DNA of 64,000 bases from Laguncularia racemosa (Eukaryota; Streptophyta; Magnoliopsida; Myrtales; Combretaceae). A program made the position numbers and the translations under genes. The notes under the pieces were generated by a model, which did not search any database, was not told the origin of the DNA, and saw nothing but the letters and a program-made list of their open reading frames with translations. The stretch is taken from contig JBBMOL010000184.1 in assembly GCA_037954665.1 (NCBI GenBank), forward strand, positions 930,001-994,000, read 5' to 3'. This document shows, piece after piece, positions 35,341 to 47,774 of the stretch; positions within the stretch are counted from its first letter, which is position 1, and each line of letters starts with the position of its first letter.

Positions 35341-35520
35341 ACGGCTATACACGGAGCAATTCGATCTCTTATTCATGTCCGTCGTTCCTTACGACGTAAG
35401 GGTTGTGGTGTAATTGTCAACATCTGCAACCCTTCACCACACGGCGGACGTGGTGCTCTTCCTTCTGAAGGCGGTAGTCCTTCCGATCTCCTCTTCCTTG
35501 CCGGTGGTGGTAATTATTAG
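35341..35520 (+). CDS. Non-AUG (ACG) regulatory uORF of GDP-L-galactose phosphorylase
   Basis: The frame is open from just after a TGA at 35,320-35,322 to a TAG at 35,518-35,520 and contains no ATG. Starting at ACG (35,341) it has 59 codons, reading (M)AIHGAIRSLIHVRRSLRR and later PSPHGGRGALPSEGGSPSDL, with a Gly-rich end. The ACG has A at -3 and G at +4, a strong context. It is known that VTC2/GGP mRNAs of land plants carry a highly conserved uORF with a non-canonical ACG start, through which high ascorbate lowers translation of the enzyme. The peptide and position match that description, so ribosome stalling or reduced reinitiation at high ascorbate is the likely role. The uORF stop lies 143 nt before the main ATG. 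Confidence 0.9.
   Translation, partial: TAIHGAIRSLIHVRRSLRRKGCGVIVNICNPSPHGGRGALPSEGGSPSDLLFLAGGGNY
35375..35413 (+). CDS. Short AUG uORF nested in the ACG uORF
   Basis: ATG at 35,375 opens a 12-codon frame (MSVVPYDVRVVV) ending at TAA, in the +1 frame relative to the ACG uORF and wholly inside it. It is the first ATG in the predicted leader. Whether it is translated or matters is unknown; its ATG context (TTC at -3 to -1, T at +4) is weak. Confidence 0.4.
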   Translation: MSVVPYDVRVVV

Positions 35521-35663
35521 CTCTTCTGTAGCGTTAGGGTTAGTTTAAGGTTAAGGCTAAGGTTTTTGGTATAAGTATTCTGAAAAAAAAATAAAGATTG
35601 TATCTTTAGTAGATCTTTGGTGATTTGAGTGAAGAATTTTAAGAAAAAAGAAGTTGAGGAAAG

Positions 35664-37888
35664 ATGATGCTAAGGATTAAGAGGGTCCCTACCGTTGTTT
35701 CGAATTATCAGAAAGATGAGGGTGAGGATGCATCTCGCCGTGTCAATGGGTGTGGACGGAATTGTCTCAACAAGTGTTGTATTGAAGGTATGTTTTTAAT
35801 TTTCTTATGGGGGTTGCTTTATTTTTAGTAAATTTGTGACTTTTTTTCTAGTGAAGTTGGGTTTGTTTCTTGTGGATTTTTAGTAAATTTGTGTTTCTTT
35901 GTTATGGGTAAATGGATTTTTTTATTTGACTTGAGTAAAGATGTGATTTGTACTGAAAATATTCTTTTCTGCTATTGGGTTTTTGATTTAATTTTGAGTA
36001 AAGTTGTGATTTTTGTGATGGTCTAGTATGAGTCAAATTGTGTTACTTTTCTTAGGGAACTTTGGGTTTTGCTTTAATTGGAGTAAAGATTTTTCTTCTG
36101 GGTTATCAGTTTTCCATTTAATATCGAGTAACGTTTATTCTGGTGTTATAGGGGCCATGCTTCCTCTGTACGCATGCAAGAAAGTGAACAAGTTTGCTGA
36201 GCGGAAGCCCTTGACTGGGGATGTGAATTTTGAGGCTCCTGTGCCATTTTTGGACTCACTCCTTCTTGGAGAGGTATATTTTGGCTTGAGTATGAAGAAA
36301 ATGACCTGTTGGGTGTAGTTACGTCTCTGAAATTAGTGATTTATGATTATACTGAGTGAGAGATTTTTTTGCTTGTTTTTAGTGGGAGGATCGCATGCAG
36401 AGAGGGCTCTTCCGCTATGATGTCACCGCCTGTGAAACAAAGGTATATCCGGGATTTGTTATATGCGATATTGGTTAATGAAAACTTGGTAACGTGAGAT
36501 ATGCCAGCGATTGTTTCTCAATTTCTAAGATGGTAATGGTGTAGGTGATTCCTGGCAAGTATGGATTCATTGCCCAGCTGAACGAGGGCCGTCATCTCAA
36601 GAAGAGGCCAACTGAATTCCGTGTCGATAAGGTTCTCCAACCATTTAATGGGAACAAATTTAATTTCACTAAGGTTGGCCAAGAGGAGGTGCTATTCCAA
36701 TTTGAAGCTAGTGAAGATGAGGAAGCTCAATTCGTACCCAATGCTCTAATTGATGTTGAGAATTCGCCAAGTGTTGTCGCAATTAATGTATGTTTCTGAC
36801 GATTTCACTATATTTAATTTGATGCGGTTTCTATTTGATAGAAAGTTGGAGGATGGACTAGTCTGATTTCACCCATATATGTACTCTTAAACAGGTTAGT
36901 CCAATTGAATACGGTCATGTGCTCCTGATACCTCGCATCTTTGATTGCTTGCCTCAAAGGATCGACCGTGCTAGCTTCCTACTTGCTCTCTACATGGCTG
37001 CAGAAGCTGGCAATCCATATTTCCGACTCGGGTACAACAGCCTTGGGGCCTTCGCCACCATCAATCACCTTCACTTCCAGGTTTCTAACTGCTCTTGGTG
37101 AACATACTTTGATTCAGTTAATTTCTATTACAGCTTAGACCGTATGTTGTAAGGTGGGTGGATTCTTAATTTGATGGTATTCCACAGGCATACTATCTGG
37201 CTGTGACCTTCCCAATTGAGAAGGCTGCCACAAAGAAAGTTTCCACTATGGATTCTGGTGTGAACATTTCTGAACTTGTGCACTACCCAGTCAGAGGCCT
37301 CGTTTTCGAGGGTGGAAACACTCTGGAAGATTTGGCCAATGCTGTCTCTGACTCTTGCATTTGCCTCCAAGAGAACAACATACCATACAATGTCCTCATT
37401 GCTGAGTGCGGAAGGCGTATTTTCCTTCTCCCACAGGTAATACATGAACACAATTGTTTTCTTCAGGGCTGTTTCTGTTGTTATGAGAAGATCTGTCTAT
37501 GATTTTTGTCCATTGGTGAATGTCCAAGCAGTGCTATGCTGAGAAACAAGCTCTCGGAGAAGTGGATCCAGAACTGCTGGATACCCAAGTGAACCCTGCT
37601 GTTTGGGAAATTAGTGGGCATATGGTCCTGAAGAGAAAGAAGGACTACGAGGAAGCCTCTGAGCAAAATGCATGGAGGCTCTTGGCAGAGGTCTCCCTGT
37701 CGGAGGAGAGGTTTGACGAAGTGAATGCCCTTATATTTGAAGCAATCGCTTGTGGCATCGATGAGGATGACTTGGCTGCTGAGGAGGCTGATGAGAAGCC
37801 TCCATATAAGGCGGAAATGGATGCCTTGAGCCAGAGCTCTCTCCCTGCTATGGTGAGCGGAACTCAAGACTGCGTCGTTCTGCAGTGA
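35664..37888 (+). CDS. VTC2: GDP-L-galactose phosphorylase
   Basis: It converts GDP-L-galactose and phosphate to L-galactose 1-phosphate and GDP, the committed and controlling step of the Smirnoff-Wheeler ascorbate pathway. Coding exons: 35,664-35,787; 36,152-36,273; 36,383-36,442; 36,545-36,787; 36,895-37,080; 37,188-37,436; 37,532-37,888. All introns are GT-AG, phases agree, and the total is 1,341 nt, or 446 residues, the usual family length. The HIT-like catalytic motif NHLHFQ spans residues 240-245, at the junction of exons 5 and 6 and followed by AYY. Conserved blocks include MLRIKRVPTVVSNYQ at the start and MQRGLFRYDVTACETKVIPG. The second Met (MMLRIK) could serve as well. It could equally be the VTC5-like paralogue, since the two cannot be told apart from one copy. 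Regulation by the ACG uORF is expected. Confidence 0.96.
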
Positions 37889-38006
37889 ATAGTGCCATTG
37901 GCTTCTCAAGGCCAATGCATGTAGTATATGTGGTGTGTGGTAATGGCTATGGTAGTATGGTGTCTCAGATATTATTGATGTACACATGTGGATGCTATTA
38001 GCTAAG

Positions 38007-38012
38007 AATAAA
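38007..38012 (+). terminator. Polyadenylation signal of the GGP gene
   Basis: AATAAA 119 nt after the stop codon, followed by T-rich and GT-rich sequence near 38,040-38,110. Confidence 0.6.
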
Positions 38013-38114
38013 GCAGGCCCAGTTGCCTCATCATTGTAATATGTGAGCTTGTGTCTCTCTCTGAATTGTTGTCTTTAGACTTGTCCTCTATGGACGTGTT
38101 GTGTTTGTGGATTA

Positions 38115-41100
38115 TTATGCATAATGAATGAATGGTACGGTAATTTGCTTATATCGGATATATCGGAAACCATAGTGAATGGTTGCCATAAGCTTCAACT
38201 TCGGATATATCGGAAATTCTGTGCTTTTTGTTCTCTCCCTTTTCCTTAAAACGAAGGAACAGGAAGGATCGAGGCAGTCTAGATTACATGTTTGCACTAG
38301 GTTAATACTGTCGAAATTGTTAATTAAGGTCTGCTTCATTTCCTAACAAATTCATGTAAAATTAAATAAGGTTAAACATTTAGCTGTACTTCTAGAAGAT
38401 TTAGAAATAAATTGTAAATTGTAACTGGAATGGCCAATCCGACCTGGTTTACCAGGACTCCGCCATGGATATACCCGGTCATCCTCCTAGACTCGCCTGA
38501 GCAGCAAACCGAGAAGGCACGGGTGAGGGGTGAGTCGGGCCATCAAACTGTGACCCAGGGGAGTAGGCTCAATTCTATGAGATAGAGTGCAATGCAGCGT
38601 TGAAATGAAAAAATAATATATATATGTAGAAATTCAAAACCAAAATTGAAGCTTTACATGTCCGTCCAGCCGCCACTCCAATCCAAAGACCAAAACTATT
38701 GAGCAAATGGCAAACAAACCTTAAAATAAATTGAATGGGGTTGACCGGGCTTCTTCCGCTTTCTGTGAGTCGTGGTTTGTATGGCTGATTACATGAATTA
38801 AATGGAAGGTTGCCGCTACTTAAAACTTGACGCAATTATAGGTAGGATTGTACATAAGTAGAGATAAACGTGCAGTTAGACTTAAGTTTAATTTGTAAAT
38901 AGGTCGGCTTGAAACTTAAAATAAAATTTATTTATTTAAATGAGTTGAATAAGCTCATTAGCAGGTTTGAGAGAAGGCAGATTATATGAAAAATCAAATT
39001 ATATTAAATAATTATAAGGATAAGATTAGTATAATTAAAAAAAATAAAAAATATGATAAAAATCATTAAAAAATAAGAATAGAGTATGAAACATTAAAAA
39101 TTATTAATATAATTAAAAGAAAAGTTAAATGAATTCAAGTTTTATGCTTGTTTATTTATATGAGTTCAAGTTTAGCTTTATTTATATTCAAATGAGTAAA
39201 GCTTAAACTTTAAATTCTTTAATAAGCTTAAATATGTAATTTTTTTGGTTCAATAAAAGTTTAACTTGACTTGAATTTAATAATTTTTTTAACGAACTGA
39301 GTTTGAACCTTTAAAAGCTCGACTCGGTTTGACTCATTTATAGCCTAAACCCATTTATAGCCTAATTACAGATTTATTTGCACATATTATTTAATATAAC
39401 CCATTGATGCATGTTTCAATTTATGTTATAATTAAAATGAATATTCAAGGTTCGATTTATTCAAACATACAATTAAGCGTGTAGGGCATGATTTGAGATC
39501 ATCTTTGATTAAGCCTAATTTCATTAAGAAAGGCATTTTGATGTAGGATCGGGCATGATTTGGTATCATTCTTAAAGTCAATTGCATGGATACTTGTTAA
39601 TTATACTCAATTAGTGAACTTTTCGAAAATTTTAAGTTATTTAAGTGGAAAGGAAATTGCAAAATTGTTTTGAGCTACCTATCCTCTTATTGATAAAATC
39701 CAATTATATGATTTGTTAAGAAGGTTTTACTGTATTTTCAATTATATGATTGATAAGGAAATTTTATTACTGAGTACTGACAAAAAATAAAAACTATTTT
39801 CTACATGATAATAGACTCACCAACTCTCGTTATGATACTTCCTTGAATTAACGCCTTTCTGTTCATGATATCTACATTCTTTTTGCTGCTGTGCATAACA
39901 TTCATTGGTAATCAATAGGATACGCACGAAGAGAAACTTGGTCAATTCAAATAATCCTACCAATATATATATAATCAGATTTAATCATGATAGTGGCGAT
40001 TCTTGCGTACAAGCATGGACACTATTCATAAATCTGGATTCGGAAGCATATATAATCAGATTTCATCATGATAGTAGCTACTAGTGAGTCTTCTTGGATT
40101 TTCTATGTTCACAAATTTCATCTTTAATGCAAAATCAATCCCTACAACTTTGCCAATAATATATCAAAACCTTTATAGTCTAATGGTATAAACGTTGTAC
40201 TTTAGGTTGAATGAATCGAATTCAAATAACTTCTGTCTCGATTGTAACTACTAAAAATTTTTTGCTAATAGCATATACTTTTTTCCAGTTTCTTGTCACA
40301 ATAATTATTTGGCTCTCTACTTGTTGCCAATAGCTTGATCCTCAGCTAGCGATGTGAACCAAGGCAGAGTATAAGGAAGGTGATATACTAATATAACCTA
40401 TTTATTCTCTATTGGAGGTGATAAAGATCTTGATAATACATATAATACTCACAGTTGCTTTTTTTTTTTATAATATAAAATTTAATTACTTTCATATGAA
40501 TAACTAGTACATATAGAAATTTCTTGAGATTGATGGTTAAAGCACTCGTTAAAATAGCTCCAAATTAATGAGGCAACTGTACCATTCATGTTTAGTTGGA
40601 TCCATATACTTAGGATTCAGTTGAATTCAACTTCCTTTTGTTTTTGTATGAGCAGTAAAATTAAAAAAAAAAAAAAAAAAGAAGAAGGAGGATAAAATGA
40701 TGGATCGTATAGTTATTATTTTCACCAAAAGAAAAAAATAAAATTTCCAAGACAATACTTAAGGTTATAAAGTAGTCGAGTTAGATAATACATTTTTGAG
40801 TTTAAGTTTAACCCGTAATTTAATTTAATTAATTTATTTAAATTTGATTTATATTAAAAATATTTTTATAATAATCAAAATAATATCAATATTTAAATTT
40901 GACTCAACTTGACTAAAATTTTAATTTTAATTTTAATTTTAATTCAAGCTTAATTAAATTTATAAACCATAGCTTAAGCTCAAATTTAATAAATAAAATT
41001 ACTTACAAATTTGATTTATTTATGACACTCTTGGCCCCCACTGTTGTCCCGTTCCGTGGCAGATGGAATCATTTGATTCTTTCGTGAAAGTGCCCCGTCA

Positions 41101-43451
41101 ACTACCATGTCTAGAAGAGCCAACTACATGGGGGAAAAGGAAACGGATTAAAAAAAATGAAAACGACAAATATGGGATTAAGATTGATTATGATTATTAG
41201 ATTATTAATACATTTTATTCAAGAAAAATATAAATTTAATTCTTAACATTTACCTGTTTATTAATTTAAGTCTTTTATTTTTTATTTTTTGGGGTTATCC
41301 CTTCTATTTAAGACTTCTATTTACTTTGTTAAAAATTTTCATTTATAGCTTACATTTATCAGCTTTTGATTCGTCTAAAATAACTAATTTAATAAAATAA
41401 TGATATTAGATATATTAAATTACAGGATATTATAAAGGTAAATAAAAAATAAAATAAATTGAAAAAATGGAGAAACGTTGGTTACCATGGCCGAACACCC
41501 AAGCCTAATTAGAAATTGGCATACAGTAGAAAATTTAATAAAGTTGATGGGTCCAAATTGAAGAGGAAAAATTAAAAAAAAAAAAAGTTATATAAAAAAT
41601 AAATATTAATAACTAAATATGTACCTTTTTTTTTTCTTTAAGCAAATTACATTTTAAGAGTTGTGATTAGTTAAATTTCTCCAATAAATTGATAATACAA
41701 ACAGCATATTAGCTAAGGCTCTGAATTATTCTTTTGGTTAAATAAATAAAATTTCATTTTAATGGAAGTATCAAAGTAACTAAAAACCTTGGCAGACGGG
41801 TTTGCCTAAACGGACAGAATTCCATGTCCGTCACAAGTAAGGACAATTAAAAAAAAAAAAAGAAGAGTTGAAAATGGCCTGCTAGCTAATTGACATGTTA
41901 AGCGAAGCAATAACTAGTTTTTTAATCGAAACCTGTCGATCCCCATTGGAAAAAACAGTTCTCATATTAATTGGATGATAGACCTTGAAAGCAAAATTAA
42001 TAATTCATTCTATTTAAGTTGCCAAAACCTTTTGCAAATGATAAGAATATAACATCTATAAGCATGAACAACCATTAATTAAATTGCATTTTGAAAGATT
42101 AATTCACATATATGGAGTATAAATTAACATTATTAATTGTGATGGAAAGAATTTGGATATCTTGGTTATTCTTCCCTCAATTTTTCATTTATAAATTAAT
42201 GATGGAGATTATCTACCTTAATAGACAATATACTTACACAAATCATTTGCAAATTTCTCCATTGGGACCCAGTATTGAAATCGTTTAACTCATTTTAGGT
42301 GACTAATTCACTTTGGTTGTTGAGTAGTGCAATTAATTTACCAAATCCAGCTTGACCTCTTGAATGTGAAACACATGATGCCTATTTACATCATAATTAT
42401 CAAAATTATGATTTTATCAACTATTATAAATTATAGACTCGATAAAGTTGTATAAAATTGATGAAATAAAAAACTTATAAAATTATACACCTAAATTGAT
42501 AATGTATCAAAAGTCTACATCTAAATGATTTTATATCTATTTTAAGTAAAAACAAAAACCTCATAAAATTATAAATCTATAAAATCATATAATTAACTTG
42601 TGATTTTAACAATTATAATTTATATATCTTATCAAACCCAATCGAGTTTAAATTTATTTAGAAGTCTATCTAGTTAGACTTTAATGTAAACTTTAACTAA
42701 GAATAACTTTTAGTCCAACAGATTTAGGAATTTGGAATGAGAACTACATAGGAGATGATTCTTCTATGCATTAAACCTCCAATAAAATGAATTGCTAGAG
42801 TTGAATCCTTTTAGGACAATCGATTATTATCTTATATCTATACTATTTGAAGGAGAGCACCATATTTGGTGTCACAACATCTTAATATTTTTTAAATATA
42901 AAATATTTATGTTTACAACTTTTCAAAATTTATTTACATTTTACCTAACAAGACACTCTTGATGTTTATATTAAAATATAAAATATACGCTGCTTTCGTA
43001 AATCCCATTTATTATCTCCAAAATTTTGATGTTTATATTAAAAATCTGGATGTGATAAGATATAAATGACTAGAGTGGATTAGATATAGATTAGGTAACA
43101 TTATAGTCAATATGATAAGTAGTTGATTTTTTTTTTTTTCAATGCTATCATATGCTTGGTGTTGTCAATATTAGATGCCTGAATAATGTATTATCTAGTC
43201 AAAAGAATATTTTGGAGAATTTCGAGTGTATTGATTAATTTATATCATAGTACATGATGTAATAGTAAATAATATATTATATTATGATGTATATATTACA
43301 TATAAAAATATATATGTATCGATATGTATATATACACCTATATATACACACATATATTGATATATGTATTTATATATAGATAGATAGATATTTAGAATTT
43401 TATTTTATGTATATATTGTAAAATATATAATATCAATTAATATGTTATAGC
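38115..43451. other. AT-rich intergenic stretch with element remnants
   Basis: No gene supported. A locally GC-rich piece (about 38,430-38,580) is unassigned. The stretches at about 38,889-39,357 and 40,765-41,030 have ends like GTAAATAGG or ATAAAGTAG and CATTTATAGCC, similar to the hAT-like elements, but I could not find duplications. Short direct repeats occur near 39,964 and 40,048 (ATATATAATCAGATTT) and near 42,958 and 43,027 (TTGATGTTTATATTAAAA). From 43,250 to 43,450 the sequence is an AT-rich tract into which the Athila-type element inserted. Confidence 0.4.
40176..40223 (+). other. SINE-like box A and box B
   Basis: TAGTCTAATGGT at 40,176-40,187 and GAATCGAATTC at 40,213-40,223 resemble RNA polymerase III box A and box B. 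The box A phrase is shared with 21,495, suggesting two members of one decayed tRNA-derived family. Confidence 0.28.
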
Positions 43452-43456
43452 ATATA
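43452..43456. repeat. Left target-site duplication of the Athila-type element
   Basis: ATATA, identical to 53,731-53,735. The sequence is AT-rich on both sides, so chance identity is possible, but both copies abut the LTR ends exactly. Confidence 0.7.
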
Positions 43457-44891
43457 TGATAAGTGTTAAAAGAACCTTATTTCTAGTATTTATTGAATAT
43501 AATTTTATGTAAATTTATCAAGAAAAAAGTTTCTTAAGTACTTAATATTTGAATTCAAGGTTTAAAGAGTGCAATTTAAAGATTTAAAGAAGGTTCGAGC
43601 GAGAACAAAACAAAATTTGGCAAAATATAAGAAAATGTGATTTTTACGTGTACACAACCTTTAACATAGTCATGCTAACACCAGTACTAGAGAGCAAAAA
43701 GTGATTAGAATATATCATGAAATTGCATGCACAAACTGTGTAAAGAGTAGTGCTGAAGGAAGAAATTTGACCAGAGAAGAAAATGAAATAATTATAGAGT
43801 ACACAACCCTAAGCATAGTTATGCAGGAAGCCGTGCAAAACCTTGAACACTAGAATTTCACTTTGTTCCAGAGTACATGAGCCCAAGCACGAGTGTGCAC
43901 TAAGTCGGACATGCTACCTTATTTCTTATACTATAAATATTCATTTTATTTCGAAAATTAAGAATTCAGATTTATTATTACTCGGAGTCACTCTAAAAAT
44001 CCTAGAAAAGCAAAGTTATGAATTTGAAGAGAAAAATCGTTGGAGCATCATTGGAGATCACAAAACATCTACAATGATTTATTCTTTTCATCATGATTAC
44101 TTATCATTCCTCTAGATTCTTCGTGATTATTGTAAACTCCATGAAAGAGTAGCTTTATATAACTTACATCTTATGAAACTTTAAACATGTGATTAAATTA
44201 TTTATTAATTAATGAAAAGTTTATGCCTTTGTATCTATTCATGTATTTTGATTGTTTTGTAATTAATTTATACGCGTAAATTAATTACATGTATGATTCT
44301 TGTTAGATAGAAAAAGGTCTCATCTAATATGATAGATCTTCATGAATAGAAATATTGCATATTTTACTTAGAGGTAGGAAAACTTCAATTTTCTACACAA
44401 AGATTAAATCTTTATTTAGGAATTATGAACTTAATGAAATCTTATATGGCGATACTGAGGGAGAGGTCTCCACTATTCCATATAGGGTTATTAATTAATT
44501 AGCTCGATGGAGTAATTAGTTTAATTGAGAACTCTTGCAGTGCAAAATATAAACAATTTGTTAATTAATTCATTATTATAAGAAAGTTAGGGTTTAGAGT
44601 GGATCGAAATGAATGGTATCTTTTTATGATTGAATTCATTTATTAAAATGATTACAATTAATTTTAGGGTTGTTAAATTAGTTAATTAGTAATTTAGTTT
44701 ATTAATTTCACATCAAGATTTAAACTAAATAGTAAAAAAACAATGATACTAATACTTATTTTTAAGATTCTTGATGATGACATTTGTTGCAATCTATACT
44801 ATATTAGATAGGTATACTTGCCTGACTTGGTTGTTAAATTTCTTTGGATTTATAAATTTATAATTTGATAAGATCGGAAAAGCGACCATCA
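43457..44891 (+). repeat. 5' LTR of the Athila-type element
   Basis: It starts TGATAAGTGTT and ends CATCA, with the same order of sequence as the LTR at 52,274-53,730 over its whole length (1,435 against 1,457 bp) and many substitutions and small indels between the two. A TATA-like ACTATAAATATT lies near 43,931. The divergence indicates an old insertion. Confidence 0.9.
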
Positions 44892-44895
44892 AGTT

Positions 44896-44914
44896 TTTAA
44901 CACCGTTGCCAGGG
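44896..44914 (+). other. Primer-binding site of the Athila-type element
   Basis: After the LTR comes TTTTTAACACCGTTGCCAGG, a slightly changed form of the TTTTTGGCGCCGTTGCCGGG wording that follows the 5' LTR of many plant Athila-type elements (Asp tRNA primer). Confidence 0.7.
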
Positions 44915-45043
44915 ATCTAATAAAACAATATTAGGAAAAACCTTATTATCTACTACTTTAGTCATTTATTTTATTGGTTTTATTTCTTTTTATTCTATAC
45001 ATCTTTTCAACACTCTAACTCGTGACTGTTGCTTCTGTAGTGC

Positions 45044-47774
45044 ATGACAAGAACTCTCCCTTCTGACATTCTTGATCTAGACCTTAAAATTAAGAGAACA
45101 TTTCGCAAGATTCGGAAGAACACGATTATTGGAAATTCTGGACAACCGGCAATTGAGAGAGAAACACCTATTATAAAAGTCGCGACAATAGTAAAGGAAG
45201 AGGAATTAAATAAAGAATATTTAAATAGTGGGATAGAATTACTGGAGAATATTAAAGAGGAAACACAAGAAACAATGCCTGAGGATCCACCTTAGACTAA
45301 TCTAGATTATGCAAAGCCCACCTTAGATAGAACAGGACCAATGATTGTGAAGTCTCCCATTGGGGCTAACAATTTCGAAATCAAGGGTGTGGTGATTCAA
45401 CTCTTACAGCAATACTGTCAATTTAATGGACTACCAGATAAGGACCCCCATGCTCACATTCAAACATTCTTAGAAATCTATGAGACCTTAAAAAATAAGA
45501 GGTAACGGATGAAGCAGTGTGTACTAGATTATTCTCTTTCTCACCAAGGGGGAAAGCTAAAAACTGGCTTCAATTGTTGGGTCCTAGAGCTTTAACTACA
45601 TGAGACGACACAGTAAAGCAATTTCTAGATAACTACTTCCCTCCTTGTAAGATAGCTAAGCTCCATAATGACATTGCATCATTTATGCAATAGGATGGTG
45701 AAACTATGTATAATGCCTAGCAAAGATGGATAGAATTATTGAGAAAGCGCTCACACCATCAGCTACCCACATGGATGTAGGTTTAGACCTTTTTAAATGG
45801 ACTTAACTTGACCACTTGTCAGTCGGTAGATGCTGCAAATAGCGATATTAAATTCTAAGACCCTAAAAGAATTCTTAAAACTTTTTGCTGATATGGCTAA
45901 AAATTATTATCAGTGGGGAAACAATAGAGGCAAGGAAAAATGGCAGGCAAGTATGAAGTAGATCTCATGACTACTTTTGTGGCGAAGATGGAGCTCTTGG
46001 TCACTAAGTTTCTACCCTTAAAAATTCCCAAGAATCATAACCCTAGGTAGGAGATGCTAGTAAGAATATGGACTTCCACAAGCAGTATGAGGAAGTAGAT
46101 TACCTTTGGAATCAGAATAGGCAACAATATAACCCATGCAGTAACACCTACAATCCTGGCATGAGAAACCATCCCAACCTCTCTTATGGCAATAAGAATG
46201 TCCAGAGATCTAACTTCTCACCACCAAGATTCCAAAAGCAACAAATTGCACCCTATCAACCTATGCCCCATCCACCAGTCTAACCACCTCAGTAGGAGAA
46301 GAAAACCAGTTTGGAAGATCTAATAAGCCAATTCATTCAAAGTTCTAAGGCAAGACATCAGAACCAAGAGGCTTCTATTCACAATCTTGAAAAGCAAATT
46401 GGCCAATTGGCTAAGATGATATCTAAAAGGCAACCGGGTTCCCTCCCTCATAACATTGAGAATAATCTAAGGGAATAGGTGAATTCCATAACCTTGAGGT
46501 GTGGGAAGGAATTGCGAATTGAAAAGAAACCTGAGAAAAAGAAAAAAGATAGTCAATCTTTCGAGGAGGAGAAGGTGGAACTTAAGAAGAAAGAACCTGA
46601 AAAGAAATCATCACTAGTTGTTAAAGTATATGCGCCAAAAATTCTATATCCAGCTCACCTCAATTAAAACAAAAACAAGGAGCAGTTCGATAAACTCCTT
46701 GAACTTTTCAAACAGCAGCATATTATTATTTCATTTGTTGAGGCACTTTCGCAAATGTCAAAATACGCTAAGTTCTTGAAGGAACTCTTATCTAACAAGC
46801 GAAAGTTGGAAGATGTTTCTACAATAGAAGTCAGAGCAAACTGCTCATCCATCATTCAAAACAAACTTCCTCCAAAGCTAAAGGATCCAAGCAGTTTTAC
46901 AATTTCGTGTTTGGTCGATGATATTTCAATTGATAAAGCTTTGGCCAATCTTAGGGCAAATGTTAATCCGATGCCATACTCTTTCTTCAAGAAATTGGGG
47001 TTAGCTAACCTGAAACCTACTAGAATGAGTCTACAACTTGCTGACTAATCCGTGAAAATCCCTAAAGGGATCATTGAGGATGTCTTAATAAAGATAGGAA
47101 ACTTCACATACCCTATTGATTTTGTGATTCTAGACATAGATGAGGACGAGGATATGCCTTTAATCGTTGGAAGACCATCCCTAGCCACAGCTAAGGCAGT
47201 GATTAATGTGGAGGAAAGTAAGCTTACACTGAAAATAGGAGAAGAAGAGTTAGTAATTAAGATGGTTGCAGCTATGAAACACTCTATGTTTGTTAGTGAT
47301 TCATGCTATTCTATCAATGTTGTTGATTCTTCAGTAGATGAGTATATTGAAGAGATCCTATATAAGAATTAGTTAAAACTAAGCTTGACACAAGGAGAGG
47401 AGGAAGACATGGACAACCCAGAGGTCGAGGCATTCATTGAGTAGCTTAATGCTACAAAAGAAATTACACCTTAGAGAGATAAGTGGAGAAGGCAAGTATA
47501 TGAGAATATGAAGATATACAAAGAGAGGACAAAGAAATATCATGATATGCACATCTGTTATCTAAGGGAGTTCAAGGAAGGAGACCAAGTGCTTTTGTTT
47601 AATTTTTTATTGAAACTTTTTCCCGAAAAATTGAAATTAAGATGGTCTAGTACTTTTGTAGTCAAGAAGGTCTTTCCACATGGTGCAGTAGAGCTTGAAC
47701 ACCTAGAGCATAATGGTTTCGAAATGAATGGCCATAGACTGAAGCTATATATAGGAGATGGAATAAAGCATTGA
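45044..47774 (+). pseudogene. Athila-type gag-protease joined to the integrase C-terminus; pol core deleted
   Basis: Gag begins at 45,044 (MTRTLPSDIL), continues past a stop at 45,293 with SPIGANNFEIKGVVIQLLQQ and DNYFPPCKIAKLHND, and reaches about 46,470 through frameshifts. The protease region follows: ISCLVDD...NLRANVNPMPYSFFKKLG near 46,890-47,010 and GIIEDVLIKIGNFTYPIDFV...VGRPSLATAKAVI near 47,064-47,210. The catalytic Asp-Leu-Gly-Ala motif is NLRA, so protease is dead. At about 47,470 the sequence jumps to the integrase C-terminal tail (KIYKERTKKYHD, REFKEGDQVLLFN, LKLFPEKLKLRWS, KVFPHGAVEL). Reverse transcriptase, RNase H and the integrase core are absent. Stops near 45,293, 46,460, 47,046 and 47,370 break the rest. 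Confidence 0.85.

Noticed and set aside
37128..37987. Minus-strand frames of 107 and 168 codons
   Set aside because: Shadows of the GGP exons, which are certain on the plus strand.
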